A DNA stretch of 64,000 nucleotides from JADKFD01 sp050250665. Its GTDB lineage: Bacteria; Pseudomonadota; Gammaproteobacteria; Xanthomonadales; SZUA-5. The translations under genes and the position numbers were made by a program. This document shows, one piece after another, positions 36,398-45,026 of this stretch; within the stretch, counting starts at the first letter, position 1; each line of letters begins with the position of its first letter. The stretch lies in the NCBI GenBank assembly GCA_050250665.1, contig JBFWOF010000003.1, forward strand, positions 87,294 to 151,293, written 5' to 3'. The notes beneath the pieces were generated by a model, which had not been told where the DNA came from, did no database searches, and saw only the letters and a list, made by a program, of their open reading frames with translations.

Positions 36398-37415
36398 CCG
36401 CGCTGGCGACAGCCACGGCCGGTGCGCCGAGATCCAGCAGCTTTTCGCGGATGCGGGTCTCGATCTCCTGGGCCATCTCCGGATGTTGCTTCATGTACAG
36501 GCGCACATTGTCCTTGCCCTGACCGATGCGCTCGCCGTTGTAGCTGTACCAGGCGCCGGATTTCTCGACGATGTTCTGGGCCACGCCCATCTCGATGATC
36601 TCGCCCTCGCGGGAAATGCCCTCGCCGTAGAGAATCTCGAACTCGGCCTGGCGGAACGGCGGTGCCATCTTGTTCTTGACCACCTTGACGCGGGTTTCCG
36701 AGCCGATCACCTCATCACCGCGCTTGACCGATCCGGTGCGGCGGATGTCCAGGCGCACCGAGGCATAGAACTTCAATGCGTTGCCGCCGGTGGTGGTTTC
36801 CGGGCTGCCGAACATGACGCCAATCTTCATGCGGATCTGGTTGATGAAGATCACCAGGCAGTTCGAGCGCTTGATGTTGCCGGTGAGCTTGCGCAACGCC
36901 TGACTCATCAGACGCGCCTGCAGGCCGACGTGGGAATCGCCCATTTCGCCCTCGATTTCGGCCTTCGGCACCAGGGCTGCGACCGAGTCGACCACGACCA
37001 CATCGATGGCGTTGGAGCGCACCAGCATGTCGGTGATCTCCAGGGCCTGCTCGCCGGTATCAGGCTGCGACACCAGCAGATCGTCGACATTCACGCCGAG
37101 CTTCTCGGCATAGGTGGGATCAAGCGCGTGTTCGGCGTCGACAAAAGCCGCGGTGCCTCCGGCGCGCTGAGCCGCCGCCACCACCTGCAGGGTCAGCGTG
37201 GTCTTGCCCGAAGATTCTGGTCCGTAGATCTCCACCACACGGCCACGCGGCAAACCGCCGATGCCGAGCGCCACGTCCAGCCCCAGCGAACCGGTCGAAA
37301 TGGCCTCAACCGCATCGGAGGTGCGATCGCCCATGCGCATCACGGTGCCTTTGCCGAACTGTTTCTCGATCTGCGAAAGTGCAGCCGATAGCGCACGGCG
37401 CTTGTTGTCGTCCAT
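36387..37415 (-). CDS. recA: RecA recombinase
   Basis: 342 residues. Walker A GPESSGKTT, catalytic and filament motifs (VEIYGPESS, VFINQIRMKIGVMFG, GGNALKFYASVRLDIRR) and the acidic C-terminal tail are present. It catalyses strand exchange in homologous recombination and triggers SOS cleavage of LexA. A GAGG ribosome site is seen. The 115-base gap to pncC should hold its promoter; I did not find a convincing LexA box of the E. coli (CTGT-N8-ACAG) or Xanthomonas type. Confidence 0.97.
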   Translation of the reverse strand: MDDNKRRALSAALSQIEKQFGKGTVMRMGDRTSDAVEAISTGSLGLDVALGIGGLPRGRVVEIYGPESSGKTTLTLQVVAAAQRAGGTAAFVDAEHALDPTYAEKLGVNVDDLLVSQPDTGEQALEITDMLVRSNAIDVVVVDSVAALVPKAEIEGEMGDSHVGLQARLMSQALRKLTGNIKRSNCLVIFINQIRMKIGVMFGSPETTTGGNALKFYASVRLDIRRTGSVKRGDEVIGSETRVKVVKNKMAPPFRQAEFEILYGEGISREGEIIEMGVAQNIVEKSGAWYSYNGERIGQGKDNVRLYMKQHPEMAQEIETRIREKLLDLGAPAVAVASADEG

Positions 37416-37530
37416 GTTGATGTCCTCGAAAGCGAAAGGTATGGGCCGGCTTTATGGGGCCGCCGTGTCTCAGCAACTGAGATTCGGCACCGGATGGATC
37501 AATGATGCCATAGCGACCGCATCGGCTCTG

Positions 37531-38052
37531 TCAGAATGCTTCGCTAGGTGTTGTCAGAATTTTCTGTAATCCTGCCAGCGCGACGGCCACAGTCTGTCGC
37601 CGTACGGCGTTGCGATCGCCTTGCAGATGAACAACTTGCGTGATCGGCGGGTGATGGCCCCTGCCCCAGGCCAGCCACACCGTGCCCACCGGCTTGCCCG
37701 GCGTACCGCCACTGGGGCCGGCAATGCCGGTGATCGCCACCGCGACATTGGCGCGACTGCGCGAGAGTGCGCCGCGGACCATTTCGACCACCACCTCCTC
37801 ACTGACGGCACCATGCTGTTCCAGGGTGACGCGCGAGACGCCCAGCATCGATTCCTTGGCCTCGTAGCTGTAGGCCACAAAACTGCAATCGAACCAGTCC
37901 GAACATCCGGCGACTTCGGTGACGACCTTGGACAACCAGCCCCCGGTGCAGGATTCTGCTGCGGCCAGTTTCATTCGCCGGGCCAGCAGCAAGCGTCCGA
38001 TTTCGGCGCCGGCATCGTGCAGAGCTTGTTCGTCGGAAGCGGGCGAATGCAC
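37531..38052 (-). CDS. pncC: Nicotinamide-nucleotide amidohydrolase (CinA C-terminal domain, PncC)
   Basis: 173 residues, matching the stand-alone PncC/CinA-C domain. Motifs AAAESCTGGWLSKVVT, the Lys/Tyr-containing FVAYSYEAKESMLGV, and AITGIAGPSGGTPGKPVGTVW are present. The enzyme deamidates nicotinamide mononucleotide to nicotinic acid mononucleotide in NAD recycling. It lies upstream of recA, the conserved cinA-recA pairing. Length and order support the call strongly. Confidence 0.92.
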   Translation of the reverse strand: MHSPASDEQALHDAGAEIGRLLLARRMKLAAAESCTGGWLSKVVTEVAGCSDWFDCSFVAYSYEAKESMLGVSRVTLEQHGAVSEEVVVEMVRGALSRSRANVAVAITGIAGPSGGTPGKPVGTVWLAWGRGHHPPITQVVHLQGDRNAVRRQTVAVALAGLQKILTTPSEAF

Positions 38053-38190
38053 GGGCTGGTGTCCTGAAGATGATCAAGTCCGCAAAGATACCTTGGGACA
38101 AGGCTTCGGGTGCGGCATTGCGCTTCCTTGTTTGCCTTCCGCACCGACTGATCGGATCCTGGCCTCAGGCGCAGACCGAAAAACCCGGTT

Positions 38191-38559
38191 TCAGACCAGA
38201 ACTTGCCGCGTACGTGCGAGAAAGGCGTGGATTTCCTGCTCGGTACGGGTGTCGATCATGTAAACCGGGCGCTTACCGTTGGGACATGGCAGGCTGGGCG
38301 TGGTGCCGAACAAGCGGCAGATCAGCGGCCTTTCGGCATAAACCTCGCAACCCCGCGCGCCCAGATGCGGACAGCTGAGCTCAGCCAGGGCCCGGTCGTG
38401 CTCGGCCTCGGTCTTGACTGGCAGGCGCGCCATTTCCTCCGACGAGGCCGTCACCGGGCCGCAACAGTCATGGCAGCCGACGACACAGGTGAAGGTCGGA
38501 ATCCGCGCTCTCAGCGCGTTGATCTTGCGGTCGTTGGGGGTCAACGGTGGGCTCGGCAT
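38191..38559 (-). CDS. YkgJ-type cysteine-cluster protein (putative metal-binding)
   Basis: Start at the ATG at 38559; the frame upstream runs into non-coding sequence. The 122-residue protein has CVVGCHDCC near residue ~26 and further cysteines in CPHLGARGCEVY and CRLFG. This matches the YkgJ/UPF0153 family, thought to bind zinc or iron, though the function is unproven. It stands alone between pncC and the pirin gene. Confidence 0.8.
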   Translation of the reverse strand: MPSPPLTPNDRKINALRARIPTFTCVVGCHDCCGPVTASSEEMARLPVKTEAEHDRALAELSCPHLGARGCEVYAERPLICRLFGTTPSLPCPNGKRPVYMIDTRTEQEIHAFLARTRQVLV

Positions 38560-38912
38560 GGGGCCAACTTGCAGTGTAGCGCACAGCGCCGGGGTGGTCG
38601 CTGCGGAGCATCCCTGGCCTGAGGAATGATTTGCAGACTCTGGCCACATCGCAGACAGGAAGGGCGGCCAATGGCCGCCCCGGGTGTATCTCGATCGCCT
38701 TCGGTGGAAACCGGGCTGGCGCCGGGTTTCCACCTCAGGTCAGGCAAGCTCAGGCCTGGCGGCGGACCGCGACGAAGCCGAGCAGTTCGCTGTCGCCCCA
38801 GGTGGGACAAGGTCTGGCGCATCAGGCTCCCGGGGACGGCAATTGCCGACGATCATGGTTTGTTCGCCGTGCAATCCTGAATCCACTGAGAAGCACCACG
38901 CGACAGCTTTGA
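38560..38912. other. Gap with an imperfect hairpin between YkgJ-like and pirin genes
   Basis: About 350 bases without a gene. It holds a near-palindrome at 38703-38734 (GGTGGAAACC...GGTTTCCACC) that could be the terminator for the leftward pirin gene's transcript; otherwise I see nothing recognisable. Confidence 0.45.
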
Positions 38913-39755
38913 TCAAAACCGTCCCGCCTGAAAGTCCTCGACCGCCTGGATGATCTCCTGACGGGTGTTCATCACGAAGGGGCCATAACGGGCCACCGGC
39001 TCACGCAGGGGCTGTCCTGCGACCAGAATGGCGCGGGTGTCTTCACGAGTGGCGCGCAGGCGCACTACCTCACCCACCGACAGAACTCCCAACTGGCGCG
39101 CCGTGAGCGCTGAGACTGCCATGTCGGATTCCACCTCCAGCCCACCCTCGTAGACATAGATGAAGGCATTGTGGGCATATGGCAGAGACTGCTCGAAACG
39201 GGCACCTTCGGCCAGGTGCAGATCCAGGTACACCGGCGCCGTGGCCGGCTGCTCGATCGGGCCGCTGACGCCCGACACCTGCCCGGCTATGACCTTCACG
39301 CGCACGCCAGGCGCCGCTTCCACCAGCGGAATCTGCTCTGGACCGTATTCCTGGTAGCGCGGCTCGCTCATCTTCAGCCGTGCCGGCAGATTGATCCACA
39401 ACTGGAAGCCGCGCATCCGCCCTTCTTCCTGCTCCGGCATTTCCGAGTGCACCAGCCCGCGCCCGGCGCTCATCCACTGCACTGATCCCGGCACCAGCAG
39501 CCCGGAGTTGCCATGGTTGTCGCGATGGCGCATGCGCCCATCGAGCATGTAGGTCACAGTCTCGAAGCCGCGGTGCGGGTGATCGGGAAAGCCGGCGATG
39601 TAATCCTCGGGCTGATCGGTGCCGAATTCGTCCAGCATCAGGAAAGGATCCAGTTCCATCAGCTGCGGCGATCCGATCACCCGGGTCAACTTGACGCCGG
39701 CGCCATCGGAGGTGGCCATACCGCGGATGGTTTTCAGCAGATGACGGGCACTCAT
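38913..39755 (-). CDS. Pirin family protein
   Basis: 280 residues. Two cupin domains; the metal ligands of pirins appear as DHPHRGFETVTYM and HSEMPEQEEG. Some pirins act as quercetinase-like dioxygenases, others as regulators. It follows the azoreductase gene (60-base gap) on the same strand and is likely co-transcribed with it; a LysR regulator is divergent from that pair. Confidence 0.88.
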   Translation of the reverse strand: MSARHLLKTIRGMATSDGAGVKLTRVIGSPQLMELDPFLMLDEFGTDQPEDYIAGFPDHPHRGFETVTYMLDGRMRHRDNHGNSGLLVPGSVQWMSAGRGLVHSEMPEQEEGRMRGFQLWINLPARLKMSEPRYQEYGPEQIPLVEAAPGVRVKVIAGQVSGVSGPIEQPATAPVYLDLHLAEGARFEQSLPYAHNAFIYVYEGGLEVESDMAVSALTARQLGVLSVGEVVRLRATREDTRAILVAGQPLREPVARYGPFVMNTRQEIIQAVEDFQAGRF

Positions 39756-39814
39756 GATCGGAACTCCGGTAAATGGTGTCTGGAAACGCGATGCCCGCGG
39801 CGAACCCGACCGAC

Positions 39815-40393
39815 TCAGGCGGCTAGCGCCAAGCTGGCCGGAACTGCGCGCAGGGCGTCCCTGAGGGCTGCTGCGCGCAAATCCGAGCGCGCCAGACCCT
39901 GGGCACGCACCACCCGCACGTCGCTGATGCCGAGGAAGTTCAGCACAAAACGCAGATAGGATTCGTGATGTTCGCTGGGGCCACCCAGTTCATGCACCCC
40001 GCCCTGGGTAATCGCCAGGATGGCCACCTTGCCCTTGGCCAGACCTTCAGGTCCGGTGGCGGTGTAGCGAAAACTCTTGCCGGCGATGGCAACACGATCG
40101 ATCCAGGCCTTGAGCGTCGATGGAATCGAAAAGTTGTACATCGGCGCGCCGATGACCAGCACGTCGGCCTCGAGAAAATCATGGAGAGCACGCTCGGATC
40201 GAGCCGCCTCGGTGGCATCCAGCTTCGCCAGAGATCCGGCACTCAGGTGAGGCAGCGGCTCGGCCTCCAGATCCAGCCGCGTCACTTGCAAGCCGGCGGT
40301 CTGCAGTTTCAGGCGATTGACGATCTCGGCGGTCAGCGCGCGACTGGCGCTGTGGTCACCGAGAATGCTGGAATCGATGTGCAAGAGTTTCAT
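39815..40393 (-). CDS. azoR: FMN-dependent NADH-azoreductase
   Basis: 192 residues. The flavodoxin-like fold with SSILGDHSASR (phosphate loop), APMYNFSIPSTLKAWIDR (flavin loop) and ITQGGVHE are the AzoR/AcpD hallmarks. It reduces azo dyes and quinones using NADH. It heads a probable azoR-pirin operon, and the divergent LysR gene suggests control by a quinone- or redox-type signal, by analogy with other LysR/azoR pairs. Confidence 0.9.
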   Translation of the reverse strand: MKLLHIDSSILGDHSASRALTAEIVNRLKLQTAGLQVTRLDLEAEPLPHLSAGSLAKLDATEAARSERALHDFLEADVLVIGAPMYNFSIPSTLKAWIDRVAIAGKSFRYTATGPEGLAKGKVAILAITQGGVHELGGPSEHHESYLRFVLNFLGISDVRVVRAQGLARSDLRAAALRDALRAVPASLALAA

Positions 40394-40530
40394 GCTGGTC
40401 TCCGAAAAATGGCGGAAGTCCGCCTGGAGATTGATGCTATTACTGCCGCCAATGATTGATAATAAGGCGACAACGAGATTCAGTGTTCCACATTTGACAC
40501 CATTGCTCGAGTGACCGCCAAGGCCAGACC
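40394..40530. promoter_or_regulatory. Divergent azoR/lysR-type promoter region
   Basis: The 137-base gap holds an AT-rich patch in otherwise GC-rich DNA, including an inverted TATTA...TAATA pair (40438-40464), a plausible but unproven LysR site. Spacing is longer than the usual T-N11-A core. Confidence 0.45.
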
Positions 40531-41442
40531 ATGATCCCAGCCGCCAGTCTCGATGATCTCTATTACTACGCCATGGTGGTCAGACACGGCGGCTTTGCCG
40601 CGGCCGGACGGGCCATCGGCACGCCGAAGTCGCGGCTCTCGCGGCACGTCAATGCGCTGGAAGAAAAGCTGGGCGTGCGCCTGCTGCAACGTTCCACGCG
40701 GCGTTTTGTGGTCACCGAGACAGGACAGCAACTGTATCGGCATTGCGAAGCCATGCTCACCGAGGCCGAGGCGGCGCTGGATATCGCCGCCATGGCGCGC
40801 GCGCAGCCGCGGGGTCGTATCCGGGTGGCCTGTCCCGTTGGCGTGGCCAGCGACATGCTGGCACCGGTTCTGCCCCGCTTCATGGTCCGATATCCGGACG
40901 TGCGTGTGGAACTGGAGGTCAGCAACCGACGCGTGGACGTTATCGGCGAGGGCTTCGATCTCGCCCTGCGGGTCAGACATCAACCCAGCGGCGAGGACGG
41001 ACTGGTGATGCGCAGCTTCGCCGAACTCTGCGAGTTGCTGGTCGCCAGTCCCGCCTATCTGGCGGCCAATGGTGCCCCCAGGCAGCCACAGGACCTGGCC
41101 GGACACCAGACCCTGAGCTTCGAAGGCAGCACCGAGCGCCACTACTGGGAGTTGCGCGGCCCCAGGGAAGAGAACGTGCGCATCGAACACCAGCCGCGCC
41201 TGATCTGCCACAACTTCCAGGTCTTGCTTGACGCTGCAGTCGCTGGCCTGGGCATTGCCCTGATCCCTGAAAGCGCGGCGCGCGAGGCCATCGCCCGGGG
41301 TGATCTGGTGTCCGTGTTGCCCGGCTGGTCGCTGCCGCAGGGCATTTTCCATGCGGTGTTTCCCCACCGACGCGGACTGCTGCCCGCGGTCCGAGGCTTC
41401 ATCGACTTCCTGGTGGAGACCATGCCGTCGGCGGCGCTCTGA
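40531..41442 (+). CDS. LysR-family transcriptional regulator
   Basis: 303 residues, the standard LTTR length. N-terminal winged helix-turn-helix (DLYYYAMVVRHGGFAAAGRAIGTPKSRLSRHVNALEEKLG) and a C-terminal substrate-binding domain are present. It is divergent from the azoR-pirin genes, the usual layout for a LysR protein regulating its neighbours. The inducer cannot be told from sequence; related regulators of azoR/pirin respond to quinones or aromatic compounds. Confidence 0.92.
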   Translation: MIPAASLDDLYYYAMVVRHGGFAAAGRAIGTPKSRLSRHVNALEEKLGVRLLQRSTRRFVVTETGQQLYRHCEAMLTEAEAALDIAAMARAQPRGRIRVACPVGVASDMLAPVLPRFMVRYPDVRVELEVSNRRVDVIGEGFDLALRVRHQPSGEDGLVMRSFAELCELLVASPAYLAANGAPRQPQDLAGHQTLSFEGSTERHYWELRGPREENVRIEHQPRLICHNFQVLLDAAVAGLGIALIPESAAREAIARGDLVSVLPGWSLPQGIFHAVFPHRRGLLPAVRGFIDFLVETMPSAAL

Positions 41443-41472
41443 GCTGGTATTCGGCAACAGCGAAACCCGAGC

Positions 41473-41547
41473 TGTGGGAGCGGAATCATCCGCGACTGTT
41501 CTCGTCGGTGGCTTGAAGAGACAGTCGCGGATGAATACCCTCCCACA
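41473..41547. repeat. Inverted repeat of the TGTGGGAGCGGA type (family D)
   Basis: TGTGGGAGCGGAATCATCCG and its partner CGGATGAATACCCTCCCACA form a long imperfect hairpin between the LysR gene and the symporter gene. Similar TGTGGGAGCGGACTCTGTCC segments recur in the 63.4-64 kb tandem repeats. Confidence 0.7.
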
Positions 41548-41636
41548 TAAGGCGACATCCAGCCACGATCCGGACCAACACCAGTTGATGGATGCGGGTA
41601 GGCTATTACCGAACTGACTGACTACGGAACGCCCCC

Positions 41637-42896
41637 ATGAGCGAGTCTTCCAAAGCCGCAGTGCGCCTGACCCACCACATTCTGATCGGTCTGGTGCTGG
41701 GTGCGCTGGTGGGTGCCCTCCTGAATCAGCTCAGCCCGGCCCTGCCGTGGCTGCAGACCTATGTGACCGCGGGAATCCTCAAGCTGATTGCCGATCTGTT
41801 CCGTAACGGCTTGATGTTGCTGGTGGTTCCGCTGGTGTTCTTTTCGCTGACCTCGGGGGTGGCCTCGCTCGGTTCACCCTCGCAGCTGGGCCGACTCGGC
41901 CTCAAGACCATCGGCCTGTACATCCTGACCACGGTGATGGCCGTCACCATGGCGCTGGCGCTGGCGGTGTGGATTCAGCCCGGCTCGGGCCTGGCCGAAC
42001 TGGCCGCGACCTTCGAACCGCCGGTGGCGCCGCCATTGGCCGACGTCATTTCCAACATGGTGCCGCGCAATCCGGTGCAGGCCATGGCCGAAATGCAGAT
42101 GCTGCAGATCATCGTCTTTGCGGTGCTGCTGGGCCTCGCCATCACCATGGCCAAGGACGCCGGCCAGCGTGCCGCCGGCATGATCGAGGACTGGAACACG
42201 GTGGTGCTGCAACTGGTGACCATCGTCATGAAGTTCGCTCCGATCGGCGTGTTTGCCTTGCTGGCTCGGGCCGTGGCCGAATTTGGCTTCGACACCTTGA
42301 AGAAACTGGCGGTGTATTTCGCGCTGGTGCTGCTGGCCCTGGCGCTGCATCTGTTCGTGATCCTGCCGACACTGCTGAAGCTGGTGGCGCGTCTGAATCC
42401 GCTGATCTGGCTGCGCAAGATGTCCGAGGTCTGGCTGTTCGCCTTCTCCACCTCGTCCAGCAACGCCACGCTGCCGGTGAACCTGCGGGTCTGCGAGGAG
42501 CGCCTGGGCGTCTCCAACCGCGTGGCGGCGTTCTCGATTCCGCTGGGCGCCACCATCAACATGGATGGCACGGTGATCATGCAGGGCATCGCCACGGTGT
42601 TCATCGCCCAGCTCTACGCCGTCGATCTCAGCCTGGCGCAGTTGCTGACCGTAGTCGCCATGGCCACGCTGGCCGCGGTAGGCACCGCCGGCGTACCCAG
42701 CGCCGGGATGATCATGCTGGCCTCGGTGCTGGCCCAGGTCGGCCTGCCGGTGGAGGCCATCGGCATCATCCTCAGCGTGGATCGACTGCTGGACATGGCG
42801 CGCACACTGGTCAATACCTCCGGCGATGCCGCAGTGGCCTGCATCGTGGCCCAGAGCGAGGGTGAGCTGGATCTTGCCGTCTACAACGGCGAGTAG
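41637..42896 (+). CDS. Dicarboxylate/amino acid:cation symporter (DAACS/SDF family)
   Basis: 419 residues with eight predicted helices and two re-entrant loops. The substrate-binding motifs are clear: STSSSNATLPVNL (HP1 serine-rich loop), GATINMDGT (NMDGT, TM7), GTAGVPSAGM (HP2) and DRLLDMARTLVNTSGDA (TM8). Family members import C4-dicarboxylates or acidic/neutral amino acids with Na+ or H+; the Asp in TM8 followed by R (DMARTL) is compatible with an acidic substrate. The symporter stands alone, followed nine bases later by an L,D-transpeptidase gene. Confidence 0.9.
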   Translation: MSESSKAAVRLTHHILIGLVLGALVGALLNQLSPALPWLQTYVTAGILKLIADLFRNGLMLLVVPLVFFSLTSGVASLGSPSQLGRLGLKTIGLYILTTVMAVTMALALAVWIQPGSGLAELAATFEPPVAPPLADVISNMVPRNPVQAMAEMQMLQIIVFAVLLGLAITMAKDAGQRAAGMIEDWNTVVLQLVTIVMKFAPIGVFALLARAVAEFGFDTLKKLAVYFALVLLALALHLFVILPTLLKLVARLNPLIWLRKMSEVWLFAFSTSSSNATLPVNLRVCEERLGVSNRVAAFSIPLGATINMDGTVIMQGIATVFIAQLYAVDLSLAQLLTVVAMATLAAVGTAGVPSAGMIMLASVLAQVGLPVEAIGIILSVDRLLDMARTLVNTSGDAAVACIVAQSEGELDLAVYNGE

Positions 42897-42906
42897 GCTG
42901 CACGAG

Positions 42907-43938
42907 ATGGTCAGAGACCTCAGCCAACGGGTCCTGGCGGCGCTGATGGCGCTGCTGGCGACGCTGGCGAGTGCCGCGGCGCAATCCCCATCTTCGATCA
43001 CGCTGCAACCAGGTGAGTACCTGTGGCTACCGGAACTGGCGGGCGCAGGCCCGGTGGTGATGCTGGTGAGCCTGCCGCAGCAACTGGCCTTCGTCTACCG
43101 CAACGGCGTGCGTATCGGGATCACGACCATCAGTAGCGGGCGCCCCGGATACGAGACACCCACCGGCGTCTTCAGGATCCTGCAGAAGCGCCGCGAGCAC
43201 TATTCGAACCTCTATGACAGCGCGCCCATGCCCTACATGCAGCGGCTGACCTGGGACGGGGTGGCGCTGCACGCCGGGCATATCACCGGCGCACCGGCCT
43301 CGCACGGGTGCATACGCCTGCCCGAGACTTTTGCCCGCAAGCTCTTCGAGCTGACCACGACCGGCATGATCGTGGTTGTGGCCGATCGCGAAGTGCCGGC
43401 TCCGGTGCTGGCCTACCCGGGATTCCTGGCGCCGGTCGAACCGGAGTCAGGGCTCAGCCTGAACCGGCTGGGCAGCGCCGACGAGGGCTATCTGTGGCAA
43501 CCCGAGCGGGCACCCGAGGGGCCCTTGTCGATCATCATCAGCAGCGCCGATCAGGCTTTGGTGGTGTCGCGTCAGGGCGTGGAAATCGGGCGCTCGGACT
43601 TGCGCATTCCGGCCGACGTGCACTTCGGACTGCACGCCTTCGTGATGCTCGAGGGCCACGACGACCAGCCCCACCCGCTGCTGGCAGGACGCCAGGCGCA
43701 TCGCTGGCAGTCGCTGACCCTGCCCGACCACAACCCGCCCGGGCATCGCGAGTTTGACATCGAGACCGTCCAGGGCCTGGGACTTTCGCCCGACTTCGTG
43801 GCGCTGCTGGACGCTGCGCTGCTGCCAGGCACCACCGTCGTCGTGACCGATGAACCGCTGGGTACTGACAGCGCCCAGGTGCCAGCCTTGTTGCGTACAG
43901 ATGAAGCGGAAAATCCCGGTCCGGTGCCTCCGGGCTGA
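42907..43938 (+). CDS. L,D-transpeptidase (YkuD domain)
   Basis: Start at the ATG giving a signal peptide (MVRDLSQRVLAALMALLATLASAAAQ); the longer frame overlaps the symporter. The 343-residue protein has a YkuD domain at ~50-175 with LPQQLAFVYRNGVRIG, PTGVF and the catalytic cluster HAGHITGAPASHGCIRLP (Cys nucleophile). A second, shorter YkuD-like segment (~190-290: ALVVSRQGVEIGRSDLRIP) lacks the cysteine. The enzyme would form 3-3 cross-links or attach proteins to peptidoglycan. Confidence 0.88.
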   Translation: MVRDLSQRVLAALMALLATLASAAAQSPSSITLQPGEYLWLPELAGAGPVVMLVSLPQQLAFVYRNGVRIGITTISSGRPGYETPTGVFRILQKRREHYSNLYDSAPMPYMQRLTWDGVALHAGHITGAPASHGCIRLPETFARKLFELTTTGMIVVVADREVPAPVLAYPGFLAPVEPESGLSLNRLGSADEGYLWQPERAPEGPLSIIISSADQALVVSRQGVEIGRSDLRIPADVHFGLHAFVMLEGHDDQPHPLLAGRQAHRWQSLTLPDHNPPGHREFDIETVQGLGLSPDFVALLDAALLPGTTVVVTDEPLGTDSAQVPALLRTDEAENPGPVPPG

Positions 43939-43961
43939 AGCTCGGTTACTCTTGCCGGCCT

Positions 43962-44678
43962 ATGACCCCACTGATTCCTATTGCGGCATGGGCGCTGCTG
44001 CTGCAGGCCAGCGCTGTCCCAGCTGCCACCGATCTGGCTTCGCAACTGGCGAGGGCCGCGCGCGGCGCCGACCCCGCGGTCATCCGGCTGGCGCTGGCAG
44101 CGCGCGCCTGTGCTCTGGAATCTGGAGCCATCGAGTCCGACGCCCGCCTGACCCTGATCGACTATTCCAGACCGTCGACGGAAAAGCGCCTGTGGGTCTT
44201 TGATCTGCAAAGCGCGCGGGTGCTCTATGCCGAGCACGTTGCCCATGGCCGCAGCAGCGGCGAGAACATGGCGCGGTATTTCTCCAATGCCAACGGCAGC
44301 CACCAGACCAGCCTCGGACTGTTCCGAACCGCCGAGACCTATCAGGGCGGCAATGGCTATTCGCTGCGCATGGACGGGCTGGAGCCTGGCATCAATGACC
44401 AGGCACGGCCGCGCCAGATCGTCATGCACGGCGCGCCCTATGTGAATCCGGAGATGGCCCTGCGCCAGGGCCGACTGGGGCGCAGCTACGGCTGCCCGGC
44501 CGTGCGTCCGGCGGTTGCCAAGCCCCTGATCGACAGCATCAAGGATGGGCAACTGCTGTTTGCCTACTATCCGGACACGGACTGGCTCACCCAGTCGCGT
44601 TTTCTGAAATGCGAAACGGCGCATTCGGATCTGGCGGCGCTGCCCGGCCGCGGCGAGCGGACCAGCGCTGCGCCCTGA
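43962..44678 (+). CDS. Murein L,D-transpeptidase catalytic-domain family protein (YkuD_2 type)
   Basis: 238 residues with a signal peptide (~1-22). Conserved landmarks: LTLIDYSRPSTEKRLWVFDL, AHGRSSGENMARYFSN, SLGLFRTAETYQGGNGYSL, IVMHGAPYV, and GRSYGCPAVRP with the Cys nucleophile. This is the second peptidoglycan-active L,D-transpeptidase-type gene in a row, 23 bases after the first, so the pair may be co-transcribed. Precise substrate unknown. Confidence 0.85.
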   Translation: MTPLIPIAAWALLLQASAVPAATDLASQLARAARGADPAVIRLALAARACALESGAIESDARLTLIDYSRPSTEKRLWVFDLQSARVLYAEHVAHGRSSGENMARYFSNANGSHQTSLGLFRTAETYQGGNGYSLRMDGLEPGINDQARPRQIVMHGAPYVNPEMALRQGRLGRSYGCPAVRPAVAKPLIDSIKDGQLLFAYYPDTDWLTQSRFLKCETAHSDLAALPGRGERTSAAP

Positions 44679-44822
44679 GGCTGGGTAGCTGGACCCAGCC
44701 TTTGCGGCTTGATGTAGCCCGAAGTGCGCGCAGCGCTCTCCGGGCGGTGACGCGCAAGAGCCCCGGCGAGCTGCTGCGCGGCATACCGGCCCACGCCCTT
44801 GACCCGGCTGACTGCGGAAGAA

Positions 44823-44848
44823 GCGTCCAGACAAGTCTGGACCTACAA
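44823..44848. repeat. 26-base palindromic repeat (GTCCAGAC-AA-GTCTGGAC)
   Basis: An eight-base perfect palindrome arm pair around AA, flanked by GC and CTACAA. An identical 26-base copy is at 56531-56556. Confidence 0.75.
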
Positions 44849-44861
44849 GAGCCAGAAGCCG

Positions 44862-44960
44862 GCGTCATTGCGACCCCGGACTTGATCCGGGGGAAGCAAT
44901 CCAGACGCATATCCGCACAAGCTCTGGATTGCTTCGTCGCTGCGCTCCTCGCAATGACGC
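44862..44960. repeat. Family B inverted repeat
   Basis: GCGTCATTGCGACCCCGG...GAAGCAATCCAGA pairs with GCTCTGGATTGCTTCGTCG...CGCAATGACGC. Copies at 22448 and 32223. Confidence 0.75.
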
Positions 44961-45026
44961 TTCGACGACTTGCGAAACGGGTTCTGGGAAATCGACGATG
45001 GCGCCCGACCACCACTCCCCTCTCCA

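Larger units (their letters stand above)
44679..45026. repeat. Gap of composite repeats before tamB
   Basis: About 350 bases with no gene: a 'GTAGCCCG...GCGCGCAGCGCT...GTGACGCGC' segment (~44715-44782, shared with 52310-52372), a GCGTCCAGACAAGTCTGGAC palindrome (44823-44848, shared with 56531-56556) and a family B inverted repeat (44862-44960). They separate convergent genes, so a terminator role is possible. Confidence 0.75.

Noticed and set aside
37416..37530. LexA box for recA
   Set aside because: No CTGT-N8-ACAG or Xanthomonas-type box was found in the gap; regulation by LexA is likely by family knowledge but not visible here.
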